A stretch of DNA of 64,000 bases from Streptomyces tardus (GTDB lineage Bacteria; Actinomycetota; Actinomycetes; Streptomycetales; Streptomycetaceae). Position numbers and translations under genes: made by a program. Under the pieces are notes generated by a model that was not told the DNA's origin, did not search any database, and saw only the letters and a program-made list of their open reading frames with translations. Positions 1 through 8,691 of this stretch are shown one piece after another. The stretch is from contig NZ_JAELVF020000001.1 in the NCBI RefSeq assembly GCF_018101125.2, positions 727,189 to 791,188 of the forward strand, written 5' to 3'. Numbering within the stretch: the first letter of the stretch is position 1; every line of letters begins with the position of its first letter.

Positions 1-1
1 T

Positions 2-250
2 ACGGCGGCGGCGCTGGCCGGCGCGTACCGCGGGCAGATGCCCCCGCATCTGCTGATCGGCACCGACACCGCGATGGGCAACACCGGTGCGCTGAACGTG
101 CTGCTGTGGCACTGCCGCGCACCGCTCGTACTGCTGCTGCTCGCCACGCCCGCGTATCCGCTGCTGCCGCATCCGTACGCCCTGCTGTGGTTCGGCGCGC
201 TCACCGCGGGACTGCTCTGGTGGGCCCTCGTCCGGGCGCGCCGGCGCTGA
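2..250 (+). CDS. C-terminal end of an unidentified membrane protein (5' truncated by window edge)
   Basis: An open frame enters from the left edge and stops at 248-250. The visible 82 residues contain a polar stretch followed by two hydrophobic segments (around PLVLLLLATPAYPLL and ALLWFGALTAGLLWWALV), and end in a basic tail ARRR. This is the usual pattern of a multi-spanning membrane protein ending in the cytoplasm. The family cannot be named from this fragment. An internal ATG at 38 would give a 70-residue product, but the frame is open upstream of it, so a truncated larger gene is more likely. Confidence 0.6.
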   Translation, partial: TAAALAGAYRGQMPPHLLIGTDTAMGNTGALNVLLWHCRAPLVLLLLATPAYPLLPHPYALLWFGALTAGLLWWALVRARRR

Positions 251-505
251 CCGCGGGCCGGCGTCAACACCGGTCCGGGCGCGCACACTTCGAACGCTTC
301 CGGCCCGCGTCGCCCCGCGCGACCCACCGCCCGACGACGCCCGGCGCGCCCAAGTACGCGTACACGGGACCGAGTTGAGTGTCACCCATTCCGATCACAT
401 ACGCGACCAACTCCCCCAACCCACCCCACAACCACGACGCGCGGGGTGTCGGTCGTGGCCGTAAAGCGGAAGACTTGCCCCCATCAGGTCTACAGAGAGG
501 TACGC

Positions 506-3500
506 ATGTCGGGGGCCAACAAGCTGAGAGACACTGACCGCGCTGAAGTCGAACGGCTGCTCGCCCAGGCCGTGGAGGAGGAGGTCCGGCGCTCGGGCGG
601 CACGACGGACGGCAAGGTGCTCTACGCCAGGGCGCGCGCCTCGCTGCCCGAGATGACGGACCGGGTGCAGGAGGAGTACGCCGCCTACCTCAAGGCCCTC
701 GACGCCACCGGCCCCCGGCACCTCTCCGAGCGCTTCACGACCAAGGCGCTCGGCCCCGCCATCGGCGCGATCTTCACGGCCTTCGTGGCGATCCTGCTCT
801 TCGACCGCGAACACGGCTTCGACGACGCCATGAAAGCAGGCGGGGTGGTGGTGGCGTTCGGCGCCCTCGGCGCGGTCGCTCAGGTGCTGATCGCACACAT
901 GTGGGCCGCCCAGCGCGGCGCGGGCGCGCGTCATCAGCCGGGCGGGGTCGCCCAGTTGCAGCTGACCTGGATCACCGCGCTCGACGTCCGCGGCATCCGT
1001 CCGTACCTGGAGCAGCAGCGGATGGTGGCACCGCGCACTCTGCCCAAGCAGCGCAGCAGTGCCGGTGGGTCCGGGACCGGGCGGCAGCAGCCGAAGATCC
1101 GCGGCCGGGACCGCAGCGGCGAGGCGAAGCGGCGCAGTCAGCTGGAGGACTCCTTCCGTCATCTGCGGGTGCCGCAGGGGGTGTTCGCCGGCCGCAAGGA
1201 GTCGCTGAGCCAGATCGCCCAGTGGGTGCACCAGGCGCGGGCCAGTCCGCAGACCCGGCCGACCGTGGTCGTGCTGCACGGACCGGCCGGCTCGGGGCGC
1301 ACCAACCTCGCGATCCGAGCGGCGCACGAGCTGCGCGACCAGTTCCGGGGCGCCTGCGTGGTGGACATGCGCGGCGACACCCGCGAGGGCAACCAGCTCT
1401 CCACCCGCGACGCGCTGCTGCATCTGCTGAACCGGCTCGGCGCGCCCAGGGAGCAGCTGCTCTTCCGCGGCAGTTCGGCCCGGGAGGGCGCCGGCGAGGC
1501 ACAGCTGCGCCGACTGCAGGACCTGTTCCAGCGCACCCTGACCGGGGTGCCGGTCACCATCGTCCTGGAGGAGATCAGCGACGCCGAGCAGGTGGCGAGC
1601 CTGGTGCCGGAGCGCTCCGACAGCCTGGTGCTGGTCAGCAGCCCCGACCGGATCGAGCTGCCCGAGGAACTCACCGCCTGGGTGCACCACATGGAGGTCG
1701 GGGCGCTGGACTCGGCCGGTTCCGAGGAGGTGCTGCGCGCGGCCTCGCACTCCGCGGCGGAGGCGACCGGCGGCGACTCCACGGTGGACGACCCGTACGA
1801 CGCCACCGCCCTGGAGCGGATCTCGGAGCTGTGCGGCGGGCTGCCGCTGGCGCTCCACCTGGCCGGCTCCGCGCTGGTCGGGCAGCGCACCGCGGCCCGG
1901 CTGGCGGACGAGTTGCAGGCGTACGGGCCGGACGCGGCGCTGGACCCGGTCCAGCGCGCCATGGCGCTGCGCTACGCCGACCAGAGCGAATCCGGTCGGC
2001 GGCTGCTGCGCAGGCTCGCGCTGGCCGGCCGGGCGAGCCTGGGCGCGGCAGCCGCGGCGGCGCTGCTGTCCACCGACGAGCGCGAGGCCACGCGCCAGCT
2101 GGAAGCGCTCGCCGCGGCGGGGCTGATCCAGCGGGTCCGCAGCACCCGCTTCCGACTCCACGGCCAGGTACGGCACTTCGCGCTGGAACGGCTCCTCGAC
2201 GAGGAGCCGGCGGAGGACCGGGGCGCGGCGCAGGAGCGGCTGATCCGCTCGTACGCCGAGCTGGCCGACACGGTGATCCGGATGGTGGACGGCAAGACCT
2301 CCACGCGGGCCGGGGAGTTCGGCGGCCACGGCTTCAAGTCCCTCGAATCGGCGCTGCGTTGGCTGGACCACGAGTCGAGCTTCATCACCGCGGCGCTGCG
2401 GCACGCCGACGAGAGCGTCGACCAGTCGGCCGTACTTCATCTGCTCGGCGCGCTGTGCGACTACTGCCTGCTGCGCGGCGACCTCTACCGGCTGGGCGAG
2501 CTCAACGACCTCGCCCAGGCCGTCGACCGCGGGCTGCTGACCCGCTCGGTGCAGTGGCGCACCGGCGTCGCCGCCCGTCAGCTCGGCGAGCTGGACCACG
2601 CGCACACCACGCTGGCCTCCGTCGTCAACCTCTACCTGGAGGCCGAGCACCCGGCGGGAGCGGCGCGGACCCTGCGCGAGCTGGGCATCACCCTGCACCA
2701 CCAGGGCCAACTGCGGGAGGCCGCGGCCAAGTTGCGGCAGGCGCTGGAGTTGCAGACCGGCGAAACCCTGCGCGGCGACCGGGCCTGGACCCTGCACGCG
2801 CTCGGGGCGGTCCAGCGGGACCGGGGTCGGGTGGACGAGGCGCTCGACATGCTGCAGCGCTCGCTCGGCCTGCACGAGGAGAACGAGTCCCTGCACGGCC
2901 AGGCGTGGGCGCACTTCCAGCTCGGCCAGACGCTGCTGCGCAGCGGTGATCTCCAGGAGGCGTACACCGAGCTGCACCAGGCGCTGGAGGACTACCGCCG
3001 CACCCAGGACGGCCGCGGCCAGGCGTGGGCACAGACCCAGCTGGCCCGGCTCCAGCTCTACGGCGGCGACGTCAGCGAGGCCGTGGAAGAGCTGCACGCC
3101 GCACTCGCCCGGCACCGGGAGAGCGAGGACGTGCGCGGCGAGGCGTGGTCGCTGTACTACCTCGGTCTTGCGCTGGAGGAGTCCGGGGACCGGGACAGCG
3201 CCGTCCAGGAGCTGGAGCGCGCGCGGTCGAGTTTCAGCCGGATGCGGGATGTGTACGGGCTGGCCTGTGCCCGGCACAACCTGGGCCGGGTCAGCCGGGA
3301 CCAGCGCGCGGCACGTGCGGGGACCCTGCACAACAGCGGCTTCGCCCGTCAGCTGCTCCAGGACGCCAAGGCCGACTTCCAACGCGTGGGCGACGCCCAC
3401 GGCGAGGCCTGGTCGTGTCTGGAGCTGGCCATCATCGAGGCCGGCAACGGCAAGTTCAGCCCGGGGCTGGCTCTCTCCGACGAGGCGCTGCGGCTGTTCA

Positions 3501-3823
3501 CCGCGGGCCAGGCGGAGGACGGCGAGGAGGACCCCCAGCCGGCGGACCGCAGGGGCGCGGACTGGGCGCGCTTCCTGCGCTGCACCCTGCTGCCGTTCGC
3601 CTCGCCGGGCGGCTCGGCGGTCGGCGTCGCGGTCGCGCAGGAGGAGCTGGCGACGCTGCTGAGGGAGGACCACCAGAACCGCGACGCCTCGCTCCACGAG
3701 AGCGCGGAGGCGTACACGCTGATGCTGGAGCGGGGCATCGAGCTGAAGACGGGCTGGCAGGCCTGGCAGCTCGGCATGGTGCCGACCCGGCAGTCCCGCG
3801 ACGTGGTGGGCGTCCTCGGCTGA
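506..3823 (+). CDS. STAND-type NTPase with N-terminal membrane helices and C-terminal TPR repeats
   Basis: This is a 1105-residue protein. I chose ATG 506 because AGAGAGG lies just upstream and the further-upstream frame is low quality. Order of parts: a charged helical N-terminus (1-60), two hydrophobic segments (about 80-135), a linker, an NB-ARC/STAND NTPase core (about 220-480), a winged-helix-like stretch, and a long run of TPR-like helices (about 650-1000). The P-loop is GPAGSGRT at residues 259-266, with Arg265 where Lys is normal. A Walker B-like TIVLEE and the GGLPLAL motif typical of STAND proteins follow. STAND proteins act as ligand-triggered switches; whether this one hydrolyses ATP is doubtful given the Lys-to-Arg change. 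Role unknown; signalling or conflict (defence) are both possible. It is a single-gene unit ahead of a convergent terminator. Confidence 0.85.
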   Translation: MSGANKLRDTDRAEVERLLAQAVEEEVRRSGGTTDGKVLYARARASLPEMTDRVQEEYAAYLKALDATGPRHLSERFTTKALGPAIGAIFTAFVAILLFDREHGFDDAMKAGGVVVAFGALGAVAQVLIAHMWAAQRGAGARHQPGGVAQLQLTWITALDVRGIRPYLEQQRMVAPRTLPKQRSSAGGSGTGRQQPKIRGRDRSGEAKRRSQLEDSFRHLRVPQGVFAGRKESLSQIAQWVHQARASPQTRPTVVVLHGPAGSGRTNLAIRAAHELRDQFRGACVVDMRGDTREGNQLSTRDALLHLLNRLGAPREQLLFRGSSAREGAGEAQLRRLQDLFQRTLTGVPVTIVLEEISDAEQVASLVPERSDSLVLVSSPDRIELPEELTAWVHHMEVGALDSAGSEEVLRAASHSAAEATGGDSTVDDPYDATALERISELCGGLPLALHLAGSALVGQRTAARLADELQAYGPDAALDPVQRAMALRYADQSESGRRLLRRLALAGRASLGAAAAAALLSTDEREATRQLEALAAAGLIQRVRSTRFRLHGQVRHFALERLLDEEPAEDRGAAQERLIRSYAELADTVIRMVDGKTSTRAGEFGGHGFKSLESALRWLDHESSFITAALRHADESVDQSAVLHLLGALCDYCLLRGDLYRLGELNDLAQAVDRGLLTRSVQWRTGVAARQLGELDHAHTTLASVVNLYLEAEHPAGAARTLRELGITLHHQGQLREAAAKLRQALELQTGETLRGDRAWTLHALGAVQRDRGRVDEALDMLQRSLGLHEENESLHGQAWAHFQLGQTLLRSGDLQEAYTELHQALEDYRRTQDGRGQAWAQTQLARLQLYGGDVSEAVEELHAALARHRESEDVRGEAWSLYYLGLALEESGDRDSAVQELERARSSFSRMRDVYGLACARHNLGRVSRDQRAARAGTLHNSGFARQLLQDAKADFQRVGDAHGEAWSCLELAIIEAGNGKFSPGLALSDEALRLFTAGQAEDGEEDPQPADRRGADWARFLRCTLLPFASPGGSAVGVAVAQEELATLLREDHQNRDASLHESAEAYTLMLERGIELKTGWQAWQLGMVPTRQSRDVVGVLG

Positions 3824-3887
3824 GGGCGGCCCCGCCCGACGCACCCGCGCCGGGCACACCGCACGGCCGGGCACACCGGGCACACCG

Positions 3888-3924
3888 CACGGCCGGAGGG
3901 TCCTTTCCGGACTCTCCGGCCGTG
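3888..3924. terminator. Convergent hairpin terminator between the STAND gene and the small membrane gene
   Basis: Stem CACGGCCGGAG (3888-3898) pairs with 3914-3924 across a 15-nt loop. It lies between the stop of the plus-strand gene at 3823 and the stop of the minus-strand gene at 3932, so it can serve both. There is no T-tract, as is common in Streptomyces. A 19-bp direct repeat (3852-3870 and 3878-3896) sits on its left edge. Confidence 0.6.
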
Positions 3925-3931
3925 TCGTTCT

Positions 3932-4279
3932 TCAGCTCCCGCTCGGGCCGCTCCGGCCGTCGTCACCCTGCCGCGCGCCGTCGCCCTCGCTCGCCGCGGA
4001 TCCGGCGCCCGACCCGGAACCGGCATCCGACCCGGAACCGGCGCTGCGGGTCGCCGCTGCCGCGGGGGACGCGGCGGCGGGCTCGTCGAAGCGCTTGCCC
4101 TGGACCGCGTCCATCCGCCGCGTCATGGAACGCATCAGCGCCCACACCGCGAGACCCATCACCGCGAAGACCAGGAAGCCCAGGACACCGGGCGTCACCT
4201 TGCTCTCGTCGAGCTTGTCCGCGAGGAGCAGCAGCGACGACAGATCCGACTCATGGCCCAGGGGCACAGACGTACTCAT
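3932..4279 (-). CDS. Small single-pass membrane protein downstream of mca
   Basis: A 115-residue protein with a polar N-terminus, one transmembrane helix at about residues 32-50 (VLGFLVFAVMGLAVWAL), a basic patch RSMTRR directly after it (inside-positive), and a low-complexity Gly/Ser/Ala/Asp-rich tail from about residue 68. Its start is only 4 nt from the mca stop codon, so it is probably co-transcribed with mca. I recall an equivalent small hypothetical gene next to mca in other Streptomyces. No catalytic motif is visible and the function is unknown; the tail looks disordered. Confidence 0.8.
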   Translation of the reverse strand: MSTSVPLGHESDLSSLLLLADKLDESKVTPGVLGFLVFAVMGLAVWALMRSMTRRMDAVQGKRFDEPAAASPAAAATRSAGSGSDAGSGSGAGSAASEGDGARQGDDGRSGPSGS

Positions 4280-4283
4280 GTGC

Positions 4284-5165
4284 TCAAGTGTCCCGGATGC
4301 CCGCGAAGAGGTCCGACTCGGGGAGGGAGGTCTCGACCCGCGACTGCGCGAGCTCGTACTCCTCGGTGGGCCACACCTCCTGCTGGAGCTCCATCGGCAC
4401 CCGGAACCAGCCGCCCTCGGGATCGATCTGCGTGGCGTGCGCGATCAGCGCACGGTCGCGCACGGGGAAGAAGTCGGCGCACGGAACGTAGGTGGTCAGC
4501 TCCCGCTCCTTGCGCTGGAACTCGTCCCAGCGCTTGAGCCACTCCTCGTACGGCGACTCCAGGCCCCGCTCCAGCAGCGCGTCGTGCAGCGCCTGGGTGC
4601 GGGGGCGGTTGAAGCCCTGGTTGTAGTAGAGCTTCAGCGGGGTCCAGGGGTCGCCGGCCTCCGGGTACCGCTCGGGGTCGCCGGCGGCGTCGAAGGCGAC
4701 CGCGCTGATCTTGTACGTCATGATGTGGTCGGGGTGCGGGTAGCCGCCGTTCTCGTCGTACGTGGTGATCACGTGCGGTCTGAACTCGCGGATGAGCCGG
4801 ACCAGTTCGCCCGCGGCCTCGTCCACGTCCTGGAGGGCGAAGCAGCCCTCGGGGAGTGGCGGCAGCGGGTCGCCCTCGGGCAGGCCGGAGTCGACGAAGC
4901 CGAGCCAGGACTGCTTGACGCCCAGGATCTCCCTGGCCTCCTCCATCTCCTTGCGTCGGACCTCGTGGATGTGGGCTTCGATGTAGGCGTCGCCCTGGAG
5001 CTTGGGGTTGAGGATGGAGCCGCGCTCGCCACCGGTGCAGGTGGCGACCAGCACGTCCACCCCCTCGGAGACGTACTTGGCCATGGTCGCGGCGCCCTTG
5101 GACGACTCGTCGTCTGGGTGCGCGTGCACGGCCATCATGCGCAGCTGCTCGGTCGATTCAGTCAA
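4284..5165 (-). CDS. mca: Mycothiol S-conjugate amidase
   Basis: Mca is a zinc amidase that cleaves mycothiol S-conjugates, releasing mercapturic acids for export plus GlcN-Ins for mycothiol recycling. It acts in the cytoplasm in electrophile and antibiotic detoxification. The 293-residue product matches the family length and carries the LmbE/PIG-L zinc motif HPDDE at residues 16-20, YDENGGYPHPDH in the middle, and a conserved C-terminal part. The start is TTG at 5165 (TTG-ACT-GAA), with GAGGA about 7 nt upstream; the frame is open further upstream but without homology. The closest paralogue, MshB, is shorter and lacks this C-terminal section. Divergent from the gene at 5313. Confidence 0.95.
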   Translation of the reverse strand: MTESTEQLRMMAVHAHPDDESSKGAATMAKYVSEGVDVLVATCTGGERGSILNPKLQGDAYIEAHIHEVRRKEMEEAREILGVKQSWLGFVDSGLPEGDPLPPLPEGCFALQDVDEAAGELVRLIREFRPHVITTYDENGGYPHPDHIMTYKISAVAFDAAGDPERYPEAGDPWTPLKLYYNQGFNRPRTQALHDALLERGLESPYEEWLKRWDEFQRKERELTTYVPCADFFPVRDRALIAHATQIDPEGGWFRVPMELQQEVWPTEEYELAQSRVETSLPESDLFAGIRDT

Positions 5166-5312
5166 GGCAGTCCTCGGTGATGTGTCGCGGGAGACGGCTT
5201 CTATAGTGACTAGCGAGTGCACGGACATATTCCGGCATCCCACCGACACTTCGCACCCCGCTGCTCGGGCACCGCGAGCCGCACCCGCCGCACCACCGCC
5301 GAGGAAGTGACC

Positions 5313-5732
5313 ATGGCAGAGCCGCAAGTCCCGCTGCCCGCCGGGCGGTACGGGCGCTCTGCCAGCGACGAGGAGCGCACGGACCGCCGGTTGAAGATCG
5401 TCGGGGCCTGTCTGGGAGCTGCCGCGCTCGCCCTGATCGGGTGGATCGGTTTCGGACATATCTCCAAGGGCAGCGATGTGAACGCCGAGTTGATCAAGTT
5501 CAAGGTGATCTCGGACGAGGAGGTCCAGGCCCAGCTGGAGGTCCACAAGGACCGGGACCTGACCGGCGTGTGCACCGTTCGGGCGCTGGCGGAGGACAAG
5601 GGCGAGGTGGGCCGCAAGGACTTCACCTTCGAGCAGCGCGAGACCCGCATCGACGAGGTCGTCTCGCTGCGCACGACCGGTCGCGCCTCCTCGGCCCAAC
5701 TGATCGGCTGCCGACCGGCACAGAGCAACTGA
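5313..5732 (+). CDS. DUF4307-type small membrane-anchored protein
   Basis: A 139-residue protein starting at ATG 5313, preceded by GAGGAAGTGACC, which supplies the ribosome binding site. A cytoplasmic N-terminus with a charged stretch (DEERTDRRLK) is followed by one transmembrane helix (about residues 28-48, ACLGAAALALIGWIGFG) and a soluble extracellular domain of about 90 residues with two cysteines (VCTV and IGCRP). The layout and its position opposite mca fit the actinobacterial DUF4307 family, whose function is not known. An earlier in-frame ATG at 5217 would overlap the mca promoter and is less likely. Confidence 0.8.
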   Translation: MAEPQVPLPAGRYGRSASDEERTDRRLKIVGACLGAAALALIGWIGFGHISKGSDVNAELIKFKVISDEEVQAQLEVHKDRDLTGVCTVRALAEDKGEVGRKDFTFEQRETRIDEVVSLRTTGRASSAQLIGCRPAQSN

Positions 5733-5875
5733 CGGTCACCGCATCAACACTTTCCGCTCCCCCTTCTTCCGTTTCACGCGGTAATTGTTAAGCTCGATGT
5801 TTCGCCCGCCCTGGACAGCAGCAACCTTCAGGGCAGGGCGTTGCTTTATATCCCGAGTACTCGCAAGGAGCAGCT

Positions 5876-6373
5876 GTGACCCAGACCAGCGACAACGTCA
5901 CCTGGCTCACTCAGGAGGCGTACAACCAGCTCAAGGCCGAGCTGGATGATCTGTCGGGTCCCGCACGAACCGAGATCGCCAAGAAGATCGAGGCAGCTCG
6001 GGAAGAGGGCGACCTGCGGGAGAACGGCGGCTACCACGCCGCCAAGGAGGAGCAGGGCAAGCAGGAGCTGCGGATCCGCCAGCTCCAGCAGCTCCTGGAG
6101 CGCGCGAAGGTCGGCGAGACCCCGCCCGACGACGGCGTCGTCGAGCCCGGCATGGTCGTCACCATCTCCTTCGACGACGACCCGGACGACACCCTGAAGT
6201 TCCTCCTCGGCTCGCGCGAGTACGCCAGCTCCGAGGTGGAGACGTACTCGCCGCAGTCGCCCCTCGGCAGGGGCGTGAACGGCAAGAAGGTCGGCGACGA
6301 GGCGGAGTACGAGCTGCCGAACGGCAAGCTCGCCGCGGTGCGCATCCTCGAGGCGAAGCCCTTCACCGGCTGA
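5876..6373 (+). CDS. greA: Transcription elongation factor GreA
   Basis: GreA enters the RNA polymerase secondary channel and stimulates cleavage of backtracked transcripts. The 165-residue product starts at GTG 5876 with AAGGAG 7 nt upstream. The N-terminal coiled coil (TQEAYNQLKAELDDL through about residue 80) contains the EEGDLRENGGYHAAKEEQ tip region, with its acidic residues conserved. The C-terminal FKBP-like domain ends with SPLGRGVNGKKVGDEAEY. Length and motifs are normal for the family. It stands alone, followed by a hairpin. Confidence 0.96.
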   Translation: MTQTSDNVTWLTQEAYNQLKAELDDLSGPARTEIAKKIEAAREEGDLRENGGYHAAKEEQGKQELRIRQLQQLLERAKVGETPPDDGVVEPGMVVTISFDDDPDDTLKFLLGSREYASSEVETYSPQSPLGRGVNGKKVGDEAEYELPNGKLAAVRILEAKPFTG

Positions 6374-6427
6374 CGCCCGCTCGAGGCCACGGCCGGCCGC
6401 GGAAACCGCGCCGGCCCCAGACGCGGC

Positions 6428-6462
6428 AGCGACCCCCGGCGCACACGGCGTCGGGGGTCGCT
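6428..6462 (+). terminator. greA terminator hairpin
   Basis: AGCGACCCCCG (6428-6438) pairs perfectly with CGGGGGTCGCT (6452-6462) across a 13-nt loop, 55 nt after the greA stop. The next 160 bp hold no gene and contain two copies of CGGGCGACGTC (about 6539 and 6575). Confidence 0.6.
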
Positions 6463-6625
6463 CCTCGCGCGGAGACGGGTCGACGGGTGGCGTCGGCGAC
6501 GGGCTCTCGCGCCGGGTGCGTCGACGGATTCCCGCCACCGGGCGACGTCGTGCGCCATCGCCGAAATCCGCCCCCGGGCGACGTCAGCCGGACGTCGTCA
6601 CCGGGCGCCCGCGTCGGGTGCCGTC

Positions 6626-7540
6626 TCAGACCGCGGCGGACCGGTACTTGCGCACCGCCAGCGTCCGGAAGACGACGATGATCAGCACCGAGTAGAGCAC
6701 CGAGGCCAGCACCGGATGCTGCATCGGCCAGGCGTCCGGCGCCTGGTAGCCGGGGCCGAGGTTGCCGAACAGCTCACGGCAGGCCATCACCGTCGCGCTG
6801 AAGGGGTTCCACTCGGCGATGTGCGCCAGGAACGACGGCATGTTCTCCGAGGGCACGAAGGCCACCGAGATGAACGTCAGCGGAAAGAGCCAGATCAGCC
6901 CGCCCGAGGTCGCCGCCTCCGGCGTTCGCACGATCAGTCCGATCAGCGCGCCGATCCAGGTGAAGGCGTAACCCAGCAGCAGCAACAGTGCGAAGGCGAG
7001 CAGCGCCTTCGGCACCCCCTCGTGGAAGCGCCAGCCGACCAGCGCCGCCACCACAGCGAGCACCACCAGCGTCAGCGCCGTCTGGACCGCGTCTGCCAGG
7101 GTGCGGCCGGTCATCACCGCACCCCTGGTCATCGGCAACGACCGGAAACGGTCGATCAGCCCCTTGTGCATGTCCTCGGCGATACCCGCGCCGGCGCCCG
7201 CGGTGGCGAAGGTGACGGTCTGCGCGAAGATGCCCGCCATCAGGTACTCGCGGTAGCCGGCCGCGTCCAGGCCGAAGCCCGGCACGCTGATGGAGCCGCC
7301 GAAGACGTAGCTGAAGAGCACCACGAACATCACCGGCTGGACCAGTGCGAAGATCAGCACCTCGGGGATGCGGACCATGCGGATCAGATTGCGCCGGGCG
7401 ACGATCAGGGAGTCGCCGACCGCCTGGCGCAGCCCGCCGCCGGACACGGGCGTCCTGGCGAGCGGGCCGCCGGACGCGGTACCGCCGCCGGTCGCAGGAC
7501 TGCCGCCGGACGCGGGGTTCCCACCGCTGTACGTACTCAT
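6626..7540 (-). CDS. ABC-2 type transporter permease, DrrB-like
   Basis: Integral membrane half of an ABC exporter, 304 residues, with an unusual Gly/Ser/Thr-rich N-terminus (about residues 1-40) before the membrane domain. Six hydrophobic segments are visible, including IFALVQPVMFVVLFSYVF and IWLFPLTFISVAF. The ABC-2 signature region around ENMPSFLAHIAEWNPFSA matches the DrrB/NodJ type. The ATG (7538-7540) overlaps the stop of the ATPase gene in an ATGA arrangement, so the two are translationally coupled. The substrate cannot be told; relatives export hydrophobic drugs, antibiotics or lipids. Confidence 0.92.
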   Translation of the reverse strand: MSTYSGGNPASGGSPATGGGTASGGPLARTPVSGGGLRQAVGDSLIVARRNLIRMVRIPEVLIFALVQPVMFVVLFSYVFGGSISVPGFGLDAAGYREYLMAGIFAQTVTFATAGAGAGIAEDMHKGLIDRFRSLPMTRGAVMTGRTLADAVQTALTLVVLAVVAALVGWRFHEGVPKALLAFALLLLLGYAFTWIGALIGLIVRTPEAATSGGLIWLFPLTFISVAFVPSENMPSFLAHIAEWNPFSATVMACRELFGNLGPGYQAPDAWPMQHPVLASVLYSVLIIVVFRTLAVRKYRSAAV

Positions 7541-8613
7541 TCGGACACCTCTCTCGGCTCGCCCCCGGCGCGGCGCGCGCCGGCGCCGCCCCCGCCCGTT
7601 CCGTCCGTGCTTCCCGGCGCGCGCCCGCCGCCCGCGCGGTCGCCCCGCACTCCACCGGCCTCCTCCTGCTCGGCCGCGTGGCCGGTCAGCGAGATGAAGA
7701 CGTCGTCCAGGGTCGGGCGCCGCAGCCCGATGTCGTCGATGCCGATGCCGCGCGCGTCCAGGTCGCGGATCACCTCGGCCAGCAGCCTGGCGCCGCCCTC
7801 GACCGGGACGGTCAGCCGGCGGGTGTGCGGGTCGATCGAGACCTCGCACTCCCCCCGGCGGTGTGCGGCCAGCGCCTCCCGAGCGGTGTGCAACTGCTCC
7901 CGCTCGCGTACGACGACCTCCACCCGTTCCCCGCCGACCTGCGCCTTCAGCTCGTCGGAGGTGCCGCGGGCGATGACCCGCCCGTGGTCGATGACGCAGA
8001 TCGCGTGCGCGAGGCGGTCGGCCTCCTCCAGGTACTGGGTGGTCAGCAGAAGTGTGGTGCCGCCGGCGACCAGGTCCTGAATGACGTCCCACAGCCCCTG
8101 CCTGTTGCGCGGGTCGAGGCCGGTGGTCGGCTCGTCCATGAACATCACCGGCGGGCTGACCACCAGGGCCGCGGCCAGGTCCAGCCGTCGGCGCATGCCC
8201 CCGGAGTACGTCCTGGCCGTGCGGTCGGCGGCCTCGGCGAGGTGGAAGCGCTCCAGCAGCTCCCCCGCGCGGGCCTTCGCGTCGCGCGCGGAGAGCTGGT
8301 AGAGCTGCCCGACCATCCGCAGGTTCTCGCGCCCGGTCAGATACTCGTCGACGGCGGCGAACTGCCCGGAGAGGCCGATGTTGCGCCGCACCTCGTTGGG
8401 GCGGCGCAGGACGTCGATACCGGCGACGGTCGCCGAGCCGCTGTCGGGCCGCAGCAGCGTGGTCAGCACGCGCACCGCCGTGGTCTTGCCCGCACCGTTC
8501 GGGCCGAGGAGCCCGTAGACCGTCCCCTCGGGCACATCGAGGTCGACGCCGTCCAGCGCCCTGACGTCACCGAAGGACTTCACCAGGCCCTCGGCGTGGA
8601 TGGCTCCTGCCAT
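7537..8613 (-). CDS. ABC transporter ATP-binding protein, DrrA-like
   Basis: The 358-residue ATPase partner of the downstream permease. Walker A GPNGAGKT (about residue 38), Q-loop region, signature YSGGMRRRLDLA, Walker B VMFMDEPTTGLD and the switch His are all present. The C-terminal part (about residues 240-330), with DIGLRRPTLDDVFISLTGH, is the extension typical of daunorubicin-resistance type ATPases. The last 30 residues are Gly/Arg-rich. It is first in a two-gene operon. By family knowledge it confers efflux, possibly drug self-resistance. Confidence 0.94.
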   Translation of the reverse strand: MAGAIHAEGLVKSFGDVRALDGVDLDVPEGTVYGLLGPNGAGKTTAVRVLTTLLRPDSGSATVAGIDVLRRPNEVRRNIGLSGQFAAVDEYLTGRENLRMVGQLYQLSARDAKARAGELLERFHLAEAADRTARTYSGGMRRRLDLAAALVVSPPVMFMDEPTTGLDPRNRQGLWDVIQDLVAGGTTLLLTTQYLEEADRLAHAICVIDHGRVIARGTSDELKAQVGGERVEVVVREREQLHTAREALAAHRRGECEVSIDPHTRRLTVPVEGGARLLAEVIRDLDARGIGIDDIGLRRPTLDDVFISLTGHAAEQEEAGGVRGDRAGGGRAPGSTDGTGGGGAGARRAGGEPREVSE

Positions 8614-8691
8614 GTGGAATCTCCCAACACCTCTGTACGGCGCCTCCGCTCGCGCAGGGGCACGATCCGTACCGCCGCGGCGTCCCGTTCC

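Noticed and set aside
395-3883. Very long antisense frame (over 1100 codons) opposite the STAND gene
   Set aside because: Rich in Arg, Gly, Ala, Val and Leu without any domain. It is a mirror of a G/C-rich third position gene on the other strand, which has clear motifs and a ribosome site.
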